64,000 nt of DNA, from the NCBI GenBank assembly GCA_026119855.1, contig JAOWBW010001053.1, positions 248,001 through 312,000 on the forward strand. Direction: 5' to 3'. A program made the translations under genes and the position numbers. The notes under the pieces are model-generated. The model was not told where the DNA came from. It did not search any database and saw only the letters and a list, made by a program, of their open reading frames with translations. Origin of the DNA: Campanula takesimana (lineage: Eukaryota; Streptophyta; Magnoliopsida; Asterales; Campanulaceae). Numbering within the stretch: position 1 is the first letter of the stretch; every line of letters begins with the position of its first letter. Below, piece after piece: positions 34,428-44,770 of this stretch.

Positions 34428-35669
34428 ATGAAGTGGAAGAGAGCATCATGTCGCCGTCTAGTGCGTGTGGAGTCAGAAAGTTCCCCGGTCACTACAACTT
34501 CTCCAACCCATTACCTCGGAAAGGTCACTTCAGTGGACAGTAGCTTGAGAAATGACGTTGCAGACAATCCGGATGGCCCAACGAACGAAGAGTTGTTCCA
34601 AGCTTCAGAAACCCCCGGGGCTGAGAAAGAGGTCATCACAGAAAGCCACAGAGAAACGCAAACTCCACCTGATGAGTCGACGAGGCAAAGAGGTGTTACA
34701 GCTCTGTTTCAAATCGATGGGCCCTTCGCCAAAGCAACCAACCACAATGAAAAGGTGGAAGCTACCCGATCTCCAGACTGTAACCAAAGATTGCCCCCTC
34801 CATCTCACCAAAATACCGAGACCTCCATTTCTTCGCCCCAACGCGCCGTCATCCAAAACGAGCCTCTCACTCAAATCTGCCTCACTCCGCCTCATCCCAA
34901 ATCCAACATCTCCCATGAGACACTTCCTATAAAACCCCAAACACAATCCACTCAAAAGGCCTACAAACCGCTGTTCACACCGGTTACGCCCCGAACATCA
35001 TACTCACAACACCTTCCCAATCCCATCCCTTCTCGATTCAATGCTATCAACCAAGTCATCAGAGATCAGTCACTGTTTAAACCATATATGGATACCCGAC
35101 CAGGCAGCACTAACTTGCCTCCACCAGGTTTCCCGATGAGATCCCACAGAGACCCGTATCATTTATATAATCCGAGACCTTTTGGACCACAAGCTCCTTG
35201 CATGCCTCCAATGTATACTCCTGCAAGCCACCAAGGTTATGGGTATGCCTACACCCATGTACCTCCACAGATTCCTCATGTTACACCTCAGTCAGGTGGG
35301 TTATTGGGAAAGAGAAAGCAAATGGAATATGAGAAGACCCTTGTCTCGAGCGACGATAATTCTCATCACCACCACACTTCGGTCAAAGATAAAGGAAAAT
35401 CCAAACGCCAACCCAAACCCCACTCCATAAGGTTTGAGGATTTTGGAATGCCCATAAGCAAGGTATTTGAGGGACTGGTTAAGCTAGGGCTCGCAAAGCC
35501 TCTTGTCAACTACCAACCCACAAACCCCAAGGGACGTCTCGACACAACTGAGTGGTGTGCCTTTCACAACTACCATGGGCACGACACCAACGATTGCATC
35601 GCTTTGAAACGCATCATCCGGATGTTAATCGCGCAAGGAAAGCTTGAACGCCCTGGTTTGGGAAATTGA
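34428..35669 (+). CDS. gag: A gag-like protein, 413 aa
   Basis: The only convincing coding frame of A, starting at ATG 34428. The first 300 residues are Pro-, Ser-, Thr- and His-rich without a recognised fold. The C-terminal 85 residues carry the Tat-type Gag tail: ISKVFEGLVKLGLAKPL, then a C-x2-H-x4-H-x4-C knuckle in WCAFHNYHGHDTNDC, then IALKRIIRMLIAQGKL. The central Retrotrans_gag domain seen in B is not visible, and no protease follows. The frame is open throughout, unlike B and G, which hints at selection or youth. Candidate role: binding element RNA in particles built by an autonomous partner (inference). Confidence 0.75.
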   Translation: MKWKRASCRRLVRVESESSPVTTTSPTHYLGKVTSVDSSLRNDVADNPDGPTNEELFQASETPGAEKEVITESHRETQTPPDESTRQRGVTALFQIDGPFAKATNHNEKVEATRSPDCNQRLPPPSHQNTETSISSPQRAVIQNEPLTQICLTPPHPKSNISHETLPIKPQTQSTQKAYKPLFTPVTPRTSYSQHLPNPIPSRFNAINQVIRDQSLFKPYMDTRPGSTNLPPPGFPMRSHRDPYHLYNPRPFGPQAPCMPPMYTPASHQGYGYAYTHVPPQIPHVTPQSGGLLGKRKQMEYEKTLVSSDDNSHHHHTSVKDKGKSKRQPKPHSIRFEDFGMPISKVFEGLVKLGLAKPLVNYQPTNPKGRLDTTEWCAFHNYHGHDTNDCIALKRIIRMLIAQGKLERPGLGN

Positions 35670-37388
35670 TGGTGCTGTGGTTGCTGTAACAGAGGATGAG
35701 CTTTAAAACCCCTTCCATCGCCCCCTTTTAGGAGGAGTCAAAGTCCGTTGTTAGGACGTATGATAAGTCTTTAGGAAAAGTCGGTTAAGATGTCTGTTAG
35801 GTTTAGTTAAAGTCTTGATTCCCCGGTTGATGCCATGTGGTGACCATTTTGGGTCCATTGTCAGTTCTCATTAATAAGATTATTATTGTCATTTTTGCCT
35901 TGTCAAAAAGTTTACAAAAATGTATGTGTGAGTTTTTCACCCAAAACAAGAAGTGTGTCTTTCAGAAAAAGAAAAATGGAGATCAAGTTTTCTCAAAATA
36001 AAAGGTTTTGTTTTCCTAAAAGGTTAATCCGCTAATGAAGCATGCTTCTCGAATCATGGTTAATAATTTCACCTTGAGGTTTAAAATGCTAAAGTCCTTT
36101 GCGGTTTTGTCCCCCGGAAACATCGTCCAAGGAGCCCGCCCACATCCGAATCGGCGTCTTAGAAAACCATACACATGAGAGGGAAGATCAAACAATTGGG
36201 ACACCGTCCACAAGAAGAGGCCCGAGCTTCAGGAGCCTGAGAGTGGCTACACCAAATGGAAGACTCTGCCCTCGCCAAGTGCCATACACGAAGGTCATGC
36301 ACTTTGGAAAGAAATCACCAAAAGAAGATGGCCGAAGCAAACTCCCGACTCATTTAGTAGACGAATCCAGCAATTGCAACGCCCAGCCGAATGGAGACCT
36401 CGCGACATCTGCCCCCGTGGAAGGCATGGAATATGCCGCTGACAAGCCCTCCAACAACGGAAGAAGGAAACGGACCACCACACTTCATAGGGGCCCATCC
36501 CTAAAAAAAAAAAAAAAAAAAATGTGTGAGTCTTCCAGCCTCGTAGGTTCTAGAAAAAAAAAAAGAGTGTCCATTCTGGACTGTGTCTTTTATTTTTACA
36601 GAGTTCCGCACTTGGACATGTATGTACAAAGTTATCTAAATAAAAAAGTCATTTTCCTTCTCTTCTCTCTAGACTTGAGACATTATTTGCAATATATGTT
36701 TACTCTTGAAATTGCCTTGCTTGTTATTATCAATTGATTGCTACGTCCCCAAAATGACGAATTGACTTCTAAGCATACTAGTCAATGACGACTCATTAAG
36801 GATGAATGGACCTAACACAAATGAAAAGTGCCAAATGCAAATAATTAATCTTGATATGAATAAATGTTGTGATCAATTGGCATGAAGAAACCATCAATGG
36901 CAAATCTTCCCTCATACATCACCCCGATACACAACCTGATACACCTTTCCTATACAAATCCTTGATGCGCATCAAAGGCATCCCGAGACAATGAAAAGGC
37001 GAGGATGTTGTTGCTCAACCACCAAGGTCACGATCGCGCGTGCGCAACCAAGCAAAGGACTTCCCAGATCTTCAAAAGTCAAACTAAGAAGTGGCAGAAT
37101 TCCACCAAGGGGCTACAAATGAGCCAATGTCCAAGATAGCAAGTTAGGGCTAATGTTTCCCCTCTCTCTAAAAAAAAAATGATAAGATAGAAAGAAATGG
37201 ATAATGGAAAGGAAAGCAAATGAATATTGGCAAAGAGGAAGTTTACCTCAAAAGCTCACCAAGTTCACTGCAAAAGTCCACCTCAAAGAACATCCCGAGG
37301 AGTTCACCGCAAAGAAAAGCGATCTACATCAGCAAAGCAACAACATCCTTCGAAAGGACACCAACCCCAGCAAAAGAAGGCCCCACGG
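35670..37388 (+). mobile_element. A internal region after gag, no convincing gene
   Basis: A frame of 212 codons (36099-36737) has basic and Pro-rich stretches but begins with no motif and includes a poly-Lys run from an A tract near 36505. Its second half is hydrophobic by chance reading of T-rich sequence. It could be decayed coding sequence. The rest is A-rich with no RNA gene or known repeat. Confidence 0.45.
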
Positions 37389-38784
37389 CCGAACTACGGC
37401 GACCTGAGCTCCTCAAACTGAGGGGAACGTAGGCAACCTTCGGGTCCGGTCACAGCATGAAATGAATCCATCAAACCTTGATCCTCCCAAAATGACCCGG
37501 TTCTCTTGGTCCCATCAATGACCAATTTCCCAGATAATGACCAATCTCCCCGTAAACACCTTTTGATCTTTCCATTGATCGAATCTTAATCTTAATTGAT
37601 CACAACATTTATACGTGTTAAGGCTAATTGCTTGTTATAATCTTGACTTAATAATAAACATGGTCCATTCCAGCAATCATTTGATGATATTAACTAGGGC
37701 AAGTTTCAAATGTCTCAACAAGTCTTCTTCTCTCTACATCTTAGGAAAGAGCTAAACACTTGTATTCTGTCGAGCAAGGGCTTCCTCCCGTTCCATGATA
37801 ATACATTGTTCACCAAAATAAAGGGACTCTCTCCCGCCTAAATAAAGGCCCTTGCATGTCTCCTCCAAAAGATATATTAAGTACTCGTTCTATCAAGTCG
37901 GCTGGATCACTTATATGAAAAAAAAAAAAGAGAGAAGAAAGGCACCAAAAAAGTAGCCCGCTAGGTTGAAAACCCGTAAGGGCGGCCTAGGCAAAAAACA
38001 GGGTGTGCCATAAAAGACGCAAAAGAGATGCCCGCTAGGTTGAAAACCCGAAAGGGCGGCCTAGGCAAAAGAAAGAGTGCGTCGTGAAAAAAGGGATGGG
38101 TTCCTAACGTCATCAAAAGCCGCGAGACGACAACGGGTCCACGCCAAAATCAAAAGTCGGAGGACGACATTGGGGCTACCTCCACAAGGACATGGGGCTA
38201 CTCCGAGACATTCAATGACATGGGGGCTATGCCACCATCAACAGCAACAAGGACATGGGGCTACCTTGACACATTCAATGACATTGGGGCTACGTCGCCA
38301 TCAATAGGAACAAGGACATGGGGCTACCCCGACATCGACAACAAGAGGTTTCTCTACTCCCGACCGCTCCTAAGAAATGGACAAAGCTCAAAAGGACTTT
38401 ATGCATATAAACCTCGCGGTTAAGTTAAAACCAAAATTTGACTAAACATGTTTCATTAAAAGATTTGCCTTCAAAAGTAAGCATTTTCAAATTTGGCCAT
38501 TTGGCATCATTTATCAAAGACAATGTTTCAAGAAAAATGCTTTTGATCTCCCCTCAAAATGATTTTTCCAAAGTCTTGGACCTTTTTTGTCCACAATGAG
38601 TCTTGAAGGTCACCCCTAGTCTCTTTCCCGGTATCAAGAAAATGTGTCAACCATCCCGCAGTGTAGGCTTGACCAAATCTTCGTCCCCCGAGTGACCCTT
38701 TAGGTTAAAAAACCTTCATCCCCAGATTGACCCCTTTAGATTAAAACCTTGACTCAGAATAGTCATTATAGGCTAGAGCCTTTA
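37389..38784 (+). mobile_element. A internal region with short direct repeats
   Basis: The second copy of the CGAACTACGG...GACCTGAGC / GGGGAACGTAGGCAAC block is at 37389-37440. Two copies of GCCCGCTAGGTTGAAAACCC and AAGGGCGGCCTAGGCAAA lie at about 37963 and 38030. A short array with GACATGGGGCTAC words lies at 38165-38340. GAATAGTCATTATAGGCTAGA (38756) introduces the 79-bp array and recurs at about 42188. Confidence 0.6.
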
Positions 38785-41534
38785 TCCCGGTAGTCCTTTG
38801 TGGGACGTAAGACCAGTTTGCCTTGTCAAACTCCCCAAAGGTGGAGTTGACTCGAATGTTTTGTCCCGGCAATCCTTAGTGGGATGTAAGACCAGTTTGC
38901 CTTGCCAAACTCCCCAAAGGTGGAGTTGACTCGAATGTTTTGTCCCGGCAATCCTTAGTGGGATGTAAGACCAGTTTGCCTTGTCAAATCCCCAAAGGTG
39001 GAGTTGACTCGAATGTTTTGTCCCGGCAATCCTTAGTGGGATGTAAGACCAGTTTGCCTTGTCAAACTCCCCAAAGGTGGAGTCGACTCGAATTTTTTGT
39101 CCCGGCAATCCTTAGTAGGATGTAAGACCAGTTTGCCTTGTCAAACTCCCCAAAGGTGGAGTTGACTCGAATGTTTTGTCCCGACAATCCTTACTGGGAT
39201 GTAAGACCAGTTTGCCTTGTCAAACTCCCCAAAGGTGGAGTTGACTCGAATGTTTTGTCCCGGCAGTCCTTAGTGGGACGTAAGACCAGTTTGCCTTGTC
39301 AAACTCCCCAAAGGTGGAGTTGACTCGAATGTTTTGTCCCGGCAGTCCTTAGTGGGATGTAAGACCAGTTTGCCTTGTCAAACTCCCCAAAGGTGGAGTT
39401 GACTCGAATGTTTTGTCCCGGCAATCCTTAGTGGGATGTATGACCAGTTTGCCTTTTCAAACTCCCCAAAGGTGGAGTTGACTCGAATGTTTTGTCCCGG
39501 CAGTCCTTAGTGGGACGTAAGACCAGTTTGCCTTTTCAAACTCCCCAAAGGTGGAGTTGACTCGAATGTTTTGTCCCGGCAATCCTTAGTGGGACGTAAG
39601 ACCAGTTTGCCTTGTCAAACTCCCCAAAGGTGGAGTTGACTCGAATGTTTTGTCCCGGCAATCCTTAGTGGGACGTAAGACCAGTTTGCCTTGTCAAACT
39701 CCCCAAAGGTGGAGTTGACTCGAATGTTTTGTCCCGGCAGTCCTTAGTGGGACGTAAGACCAGTTTGCCTTGCCAAACTCCCCAAAGGTGGAGTTGACTC
39801 GAATGTTTTGTCCCGGCAATCCTTAGTGGGACGTAAGACCAGTTTGCCTTGTCAAACTCCCCAAAGGTGGAGTTGACTCGAATGTTTTGTCCCGGCAATC
39901 CTTAGTGGGACCTAAGACCAGTTTGCCTTGCCAAACTCCCCAAAGGTGGAGTTGACTCGAATGTTTTGTCCCGGCAATCCTTAGTGGGACGTAAGACCAG
40001 TTTGCCTTTTCAAACTCCCCAAAGGTGGAGTTGACTCGAATGTTTTGTCCCGGCAATCCTTAGTGGGATGTAAGACCAGTTTGCCTTGTCAAACTCCCCA
40101 AAGGTGGAGTTGACTCGAATGTTTTGTCCCGGCAATCCTTAGTGGGATGTAAGACCAGTTTGCCTTGTCAAACTCCCCAAAGGTGGAGTTGACTCGAATG
40201 TGTTGTCCCGGCAATCCTTAGTGGGATGTAAAACCAGTTGGCCTTGTCAAACTCCCCAAAGGTGGAGTTGACTCGAATGTTTTATCCCGGTAGTCCTTAG
40301 TTTGCCTTGTCAAACTCCCCAAAGGTGGAGTTGACTCGAATGTTTTGTCCCGGCAGTCCTTAGTGGGATGTAAGACCAGTTTGCCTTGTCAAACTCCCCA
40401 AAGGTGGAGTTGACTAGAATGTTTTGTCCCGGCAGTCCTTAGTGGGATGTAAGACCAGTTTGCCTTGTCAAACTCCCCAAAGGTGGAGTTGACTCGAATG
40501 TTTTGTCCCGGCAGTCCTTAGTGGGACGTAAGACCAGTTTGCCTTGTCAAACTCCCCAAAGGTGGAGTTGACCCGAATGTTTTGTCCCGGCAATCCTTAG
40601 TGGGATGTAAGACCGGTTTGCCTTGTCAAACTCCCCAAAGGTGGAGTTGACTCGAATGTTTTGTCCCGGCAATCCTTAGTGGGATGTAAGACCGGTTTGC
40701 CTTGTCAAACTCCCCAAAGGTGGAGCTGACTCGAATGTTTTGTCCCGGCAATCCTTACTGGGATGTAAGACCAGTTTGCCTTGTCAAACTCCCCAAAGAT
40801 GGAGTTGACTCGAATGTTTTGTCCCGGCAATCCTTAGTGGGATGTAAGACCAGTTTGCCTTGTCAAACACCCCAAAGGTGGAGTTGACTCGAATGTTTTG
40901 TCCCGGCAATCCTTAGTGGGATCTAAGACCAGTTTGCCTTGTCAAACTCCCCAAAGGTGGAGTTGACTCGAATGTTTTGTCCCAGCAGTCCTTAGTGGGA
41001 CGTAAGACCAGTTTGCCTTGTCAAACTCCCCAAAGGTGGAGTTGACTCAAATGTTTTGTCCCGGCAATCCTTTGTGGGATGTAAGACCAGTTTGCCTTGT
41101 CAAAGTCCCCAAAGGTGGAGTTGAATCGAATGTTTTGTCCCGGCAATCTTTAGTGGGATGTAAGACCAGTTTGCCTTGTCAAACTCCCCAAAGGTGGAGT
41201 TGACTCGAATGTTTTGTCCCGGCAGTCCTTAGTGGGACGTAAGACCAGTTTGCCTTATCAAACTCCCCAAAGGTGGAGTTGACTCGAATGTTTTGTCCTG
41301 GCAATCCTTAGTGGGACGTAAGACCAGTTTGCCTTGTCAAACTCCCCAAAGGTGGAGTTGACTCGAATGTTTTGTCCCGGCAATCCTTAGTGGGATGTAA
41401 GACCAGTTTGCCTTGTCAAACTCCCCAAAGGTGGAGTTGACTCGAATGTTTTGTCCCGGCAATCCTTAGTGAGATGTAAGACCAGTTTGCCTTGTCAAAC
41501 TCCCCAAAGGTGGAGTTGACTTGAATGTTTTGTC
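38785..41534 (+). repeat. 79-bp tandem array in A, about 35 units
   Basis: Each unit runs from TGTCCCGGCAATCCTTAGTG through ATGTAAGACCAGTTTGCC and CTCCCCAAAGGTGGAGTTGA to CTCGAATGTTT. The period is 79 bp (starts 39665 and 39823 differ by two units). Units differ at few positions, mainly GGATG/GGACG and CAATCC/CAGTCC, so the array is young or homogenised. One unit near 40285-40310 lacks about 25 bp. Open frames of 60-108 codons here are products of periodicity. Confidence 0.95.
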
Positions 41535-41706
41535 TCGGCAGTCCCAGCGACGTAAGCCCAGCTTTGTGAAATCAAACATCCGGCAGTCCCAGCGACGTAA
41601 GCCCAGCTTTGTGAAATCAAACACCCGGCAGTCCCAGCGACGTAAGCCCAGCTTTGTGAAATCAAACATCCGGCAGTCCCAGCGACGTAAGCCCAGCTTT
41701 GTGAAA
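41535..41706 (+). repeat. 45-bp tandem array in A, 4 units
   Basis: Units are CGGCAGTCCCAGCGACGTAA followed by GCCCAGCTTTGTGAAATCAA and ACATC. They follow the 79-bp array without a gap and share its GGCAGTCC...GACGTAAG...CCAG core. Confidence 0.9.
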
Positions 41707-42420
41707 TAAATTATTGGCCGTCCCTAACGTAAGCCCAGTTAAATGTCCAAAATTGGCCGTCCCTGACGTAAGCCCAGTTAAATGTCCAAATTTGGCCGTC
41801 CCTGACGTAAGCCCAGTTAAAAAATTTGTCATTGGCCGTCCCTGACGTAAGCCCAGTTAAATGTCCAAATTTGGCCGTCCCTGACGTAAGCCCAGTTAAA
41901 ATATTTGTCATTGGCCGTCCTTGACGTAAGCCCAGTTAAGTTGTTTGTTAAATGTTTGGCCAGTTAAATGTCCAAATTTGGCCGTCCTTGACGTAAGCCC
42001 AGTTAAGTTGTTTGTGTGAAAAAATTGGCTGTCCCTGACGTAAGCCCAGTTAAATGTCCAAATTTGGCCGTCCCTGACGTAAGCCCAGTTAAAAAGTTGT
42101 TTGTTAAATGTTTGGCCGTCCCTGACGTAAGCCCAGTTAAATGTCTGTCATGGCCGTCCCCGACGTAAGCCTATTAGCTATGACTTAGAATAGTCATTAT
42201 AGGATAGAGCCTTTGTCCCGGCAGTCCTTAGAGGGACGTAAGACCAGTTTCCCGTCAATCTCCCCAAAGATGGAGTTGACCCCGGTCAAGCTTGGACTTA
42301 GAATAGTCACCATAGGCCGTCCCCGACGTAAGCCCAGTAAAAACCTGTCCTGTGTGAGTCAAGTTAACCATATCCCCAGCAAGTCAACCCTCTCCCATAG
42401 AGCCAAGTTGACCATGTCTC
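41707..42420 (+). repeat. About 39-bp tandem array in A and its tail
   Basis: Ten or so units are TTGGCCGTCCCTGACGTAAG followed by CCCAGTTAAATGTCCAAAT, with length variants carrying TTGTTTGTTAAA. The core GGCCGTCC-TGACGTAAGCCCAG parallels the neighbouring arrays. From 42180 a partial 79-type unit and one GGCCGTCCCCGACGTAAGCC unit close the region. Confidence 0.85.
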
Positions 42421-42628
42421 GCCTCTGACCCCTTGGTGTCATGCCCAAATGCCTTAGCCTCTGACCCCTTGGTGTCATGCCCAAAATGCCTTAGCCTCTG
42501 ACCCCTTGGTGTCATGCCCAAATGCCTTTGCCTCTAACTGAATGCATGTCATGCCCGAATCCTCGCCTCTGACCGAGTGAGTGTCATGCCCGTGTCCCCG
42601 CCTCTGACCAAACGGGTGTTATGCCCAA
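42421..42628 (+). repeat. 36-bp tandem array in A, left of D
   Basis: Units contain CCTCTGACCCCTTGGTGTCA followed by TGCCCAAATGCCTTAG, with CCGAATGAGTGTCATGCCCG variants. The array continues at 52944-53060; D inserted into it with duplication CCCAA (42624-42628). Confidence 0.85.
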
Positions 42629-44722
42629 TGTCGCGACCCCGGACCCCGCGGGCCCGAGACCGCGAGCTGGACGTCGACTTAAACAATAAACTCTAAAATA
42701 ATGGAGATAAAATTTTCCTTTTATACTCAAAAAAAATGATAACACAAGGTTTTGTAAATCAACTTGAACAACAAAGTAAAACTAGTATAAACTCCATAAG
42801 CTTATACACCAAAGTTACAAAATACACAAATCCTAGTGACGTCAATGTTTGGTACAAATATCCCCAAAAGGTTACACATTGATATAATGTAAACCAACCT
42901 ATAACAACTTTCCCCAAAAGAATGTATCCACACTCGACGTCCTCTTTCTCGTGATCAGCGAGACTAATCCTTAGCACCTGGGGGGGGGTTAAGGAAAAAC
43001 AAAGATAAAGGAAAGGGGGTGAGATAAATCTCAATAAGTTACTAATGCAACTACATGACATGCTATGATACAATATACAATAATAAATCATAGATAGCAC
43101 GTAGCAGTTATCACATAACAGATAGCAGCGGAAATAAACACATAACAAAGGATATAGCCAAGGTTTTCCAAACCGGTACATCCAAATAAAGGATCGCTGC
43201 GCAGCTTCAATAATCAACCAATCAACATCTTCTTAATAGCATGAAAGCTGAAGAGAAACCCCCGGTACCGGAACAATAACCATAAGAGTGTCACAAAGGA
43301 CAAGAGCCATGCCACAAATTCATGCTCGGTAGCTAGATACATTCCCAAAGGAAGCTAACTTATCCCTTCCATGGCCAATCTGGAAAAGGGGGTATAGAAG
43401 GGGGCAAAACAATGGTCAACATTATAATGGACTTGGCTTTGCCATTATAATCTTTCCCATCGCCCGATGCAACAAATATGCCAGCTGGGCTTCCAATTAA
43501 ATGCTAAGTAATAGTATTTTAGCATGAATAAACAACTTAAGGTTCCAAAGTAGGGAACCATACCAAGAAGTCACCAAGAAAGTGAAATGAACCAACAACA
43601 CACAATTAAAGTGTTCCAATAATCTCAATTAACACTTAATCAATTTCCATCACAAACTTCATCACAAAGGACCCAATTCTATCACTAGAGTGTCCTACAA
43701 TGTTCACTAAGGTCAACTAGAAGGACACCCAAGACTTAGACCAAAACGCATTCTTCAATCACACAAACCAACAAATGAAAACTTTCAGATGTTCTGTGCG
43801 GCCACCCACCAGGGACTGTGCGGTCGCCCAAACAAGCCCTCAAACAAGAACAAAAGCTTTCAGATAGATGTGCGGTCGCCCAGACATTTTTAGGCGGTCG
43901 CCCAATCTTCTGAACTGCTGGAATTCGGGAAGAACAAACTGGGTTCTTCCATTTTCATACCAAAACACATTTCAACCAAAATCCAACCCTCTAACTAGCC
44001 TACTAATGTACCAAAACAACTTATAAGTCCAAAAAGACTCATACAACAACCAAAATCAAGAATCAAACCCAACATTCATAAAATCACCATTTTTGACCAA
44101 AACTCAAATAAATTCCAAATAAATTCTAAACTCAACCAAACTTCAAATATAACAACAAAAGCATTATATGAACATGATATGAACATTTTAACATCAAAAT
44201 GGGGGAAAAGTAACTTACTTGAAAATTCTCAAAGATGACGGAATTCAATTCTTTTTGGTTCTACGCGATCTTATCGACGATCTAAACACATTTCGAGTTT
44301 TAAGAAATGAAAGATTATGAGAGGAAGAGGAAGTAAATGAAGAGAGAAGAGAGAAAGAAATGTTTACCTTTTTTCTTTTTTTTTTTTTTGAGAGAGAGGG
44401 AGAAATGGGCTGGGAATGGGATGGAGTAGGGTGAGGGAGAAGGAGGTGTAGGGAGAGGGTAGGAGTATGATTTAAAAAAACTTACACATAGACCCCCTCC
44501 TCAATACTACCCAACTCAATACTCCCCACTAACAATTAAGACCCAATATTTCTACACTAGCACAAATGACCCAAATAAAATGCTAGGTATAAATCATTAT
44601 GAAACATAAAATGCACACATTAATATTTAAATAAATAATAATTTAAATAAATAAATAAGCAAATAAATAAATAATAATTATTTAATATTAATAAAATAGA
44701 GCCTAGATTTCGGGTCGTGACA
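42629..44722 (-). repeat. 3' LTR of D
   Basis: The LTR is 2094 bp and nearly identical to 50855-52943. Ends and AT-rich start match C's LTR. The GC cassette (43797-43912) is made of GGGCGACCGC words, not GGCGCCCGCC. The splice-like sites proposed for C are kept. Confidence 0.95.
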
Positions 44723-44739
44723 TTCACTCCCCCTTAAAG
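44723..44739 (-). other. Polypurine tract of D
   Basis: On the minus strand CTTTAAGGGGGAGTGAA precedes the LTR, as in C. Confidence 0.9.
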
Positions 44740-44770
44740 AAAATTCGACCCGAATTTTAACGAGACTTAC

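Noticed and set aside
36099..36737. 212-codon frame in A after gag
   Set aside because: No recognisable domain, a poly-A-derived Lys run and a T-rich second half. It may be decayed coding DNA but cannot be supported as a gene.
38782..41203. Many open frames of 60-108 codons in the 79-bp array
   Set aside because: They are translations of a periodic non-coding repeat, appear on both strands, and shift with array variants.
38785..42180. Regularly spaced repeats resembling a CRISPR array
   Set aside because: Units are contiguous without unique spacers, in a plant retrotransposon.
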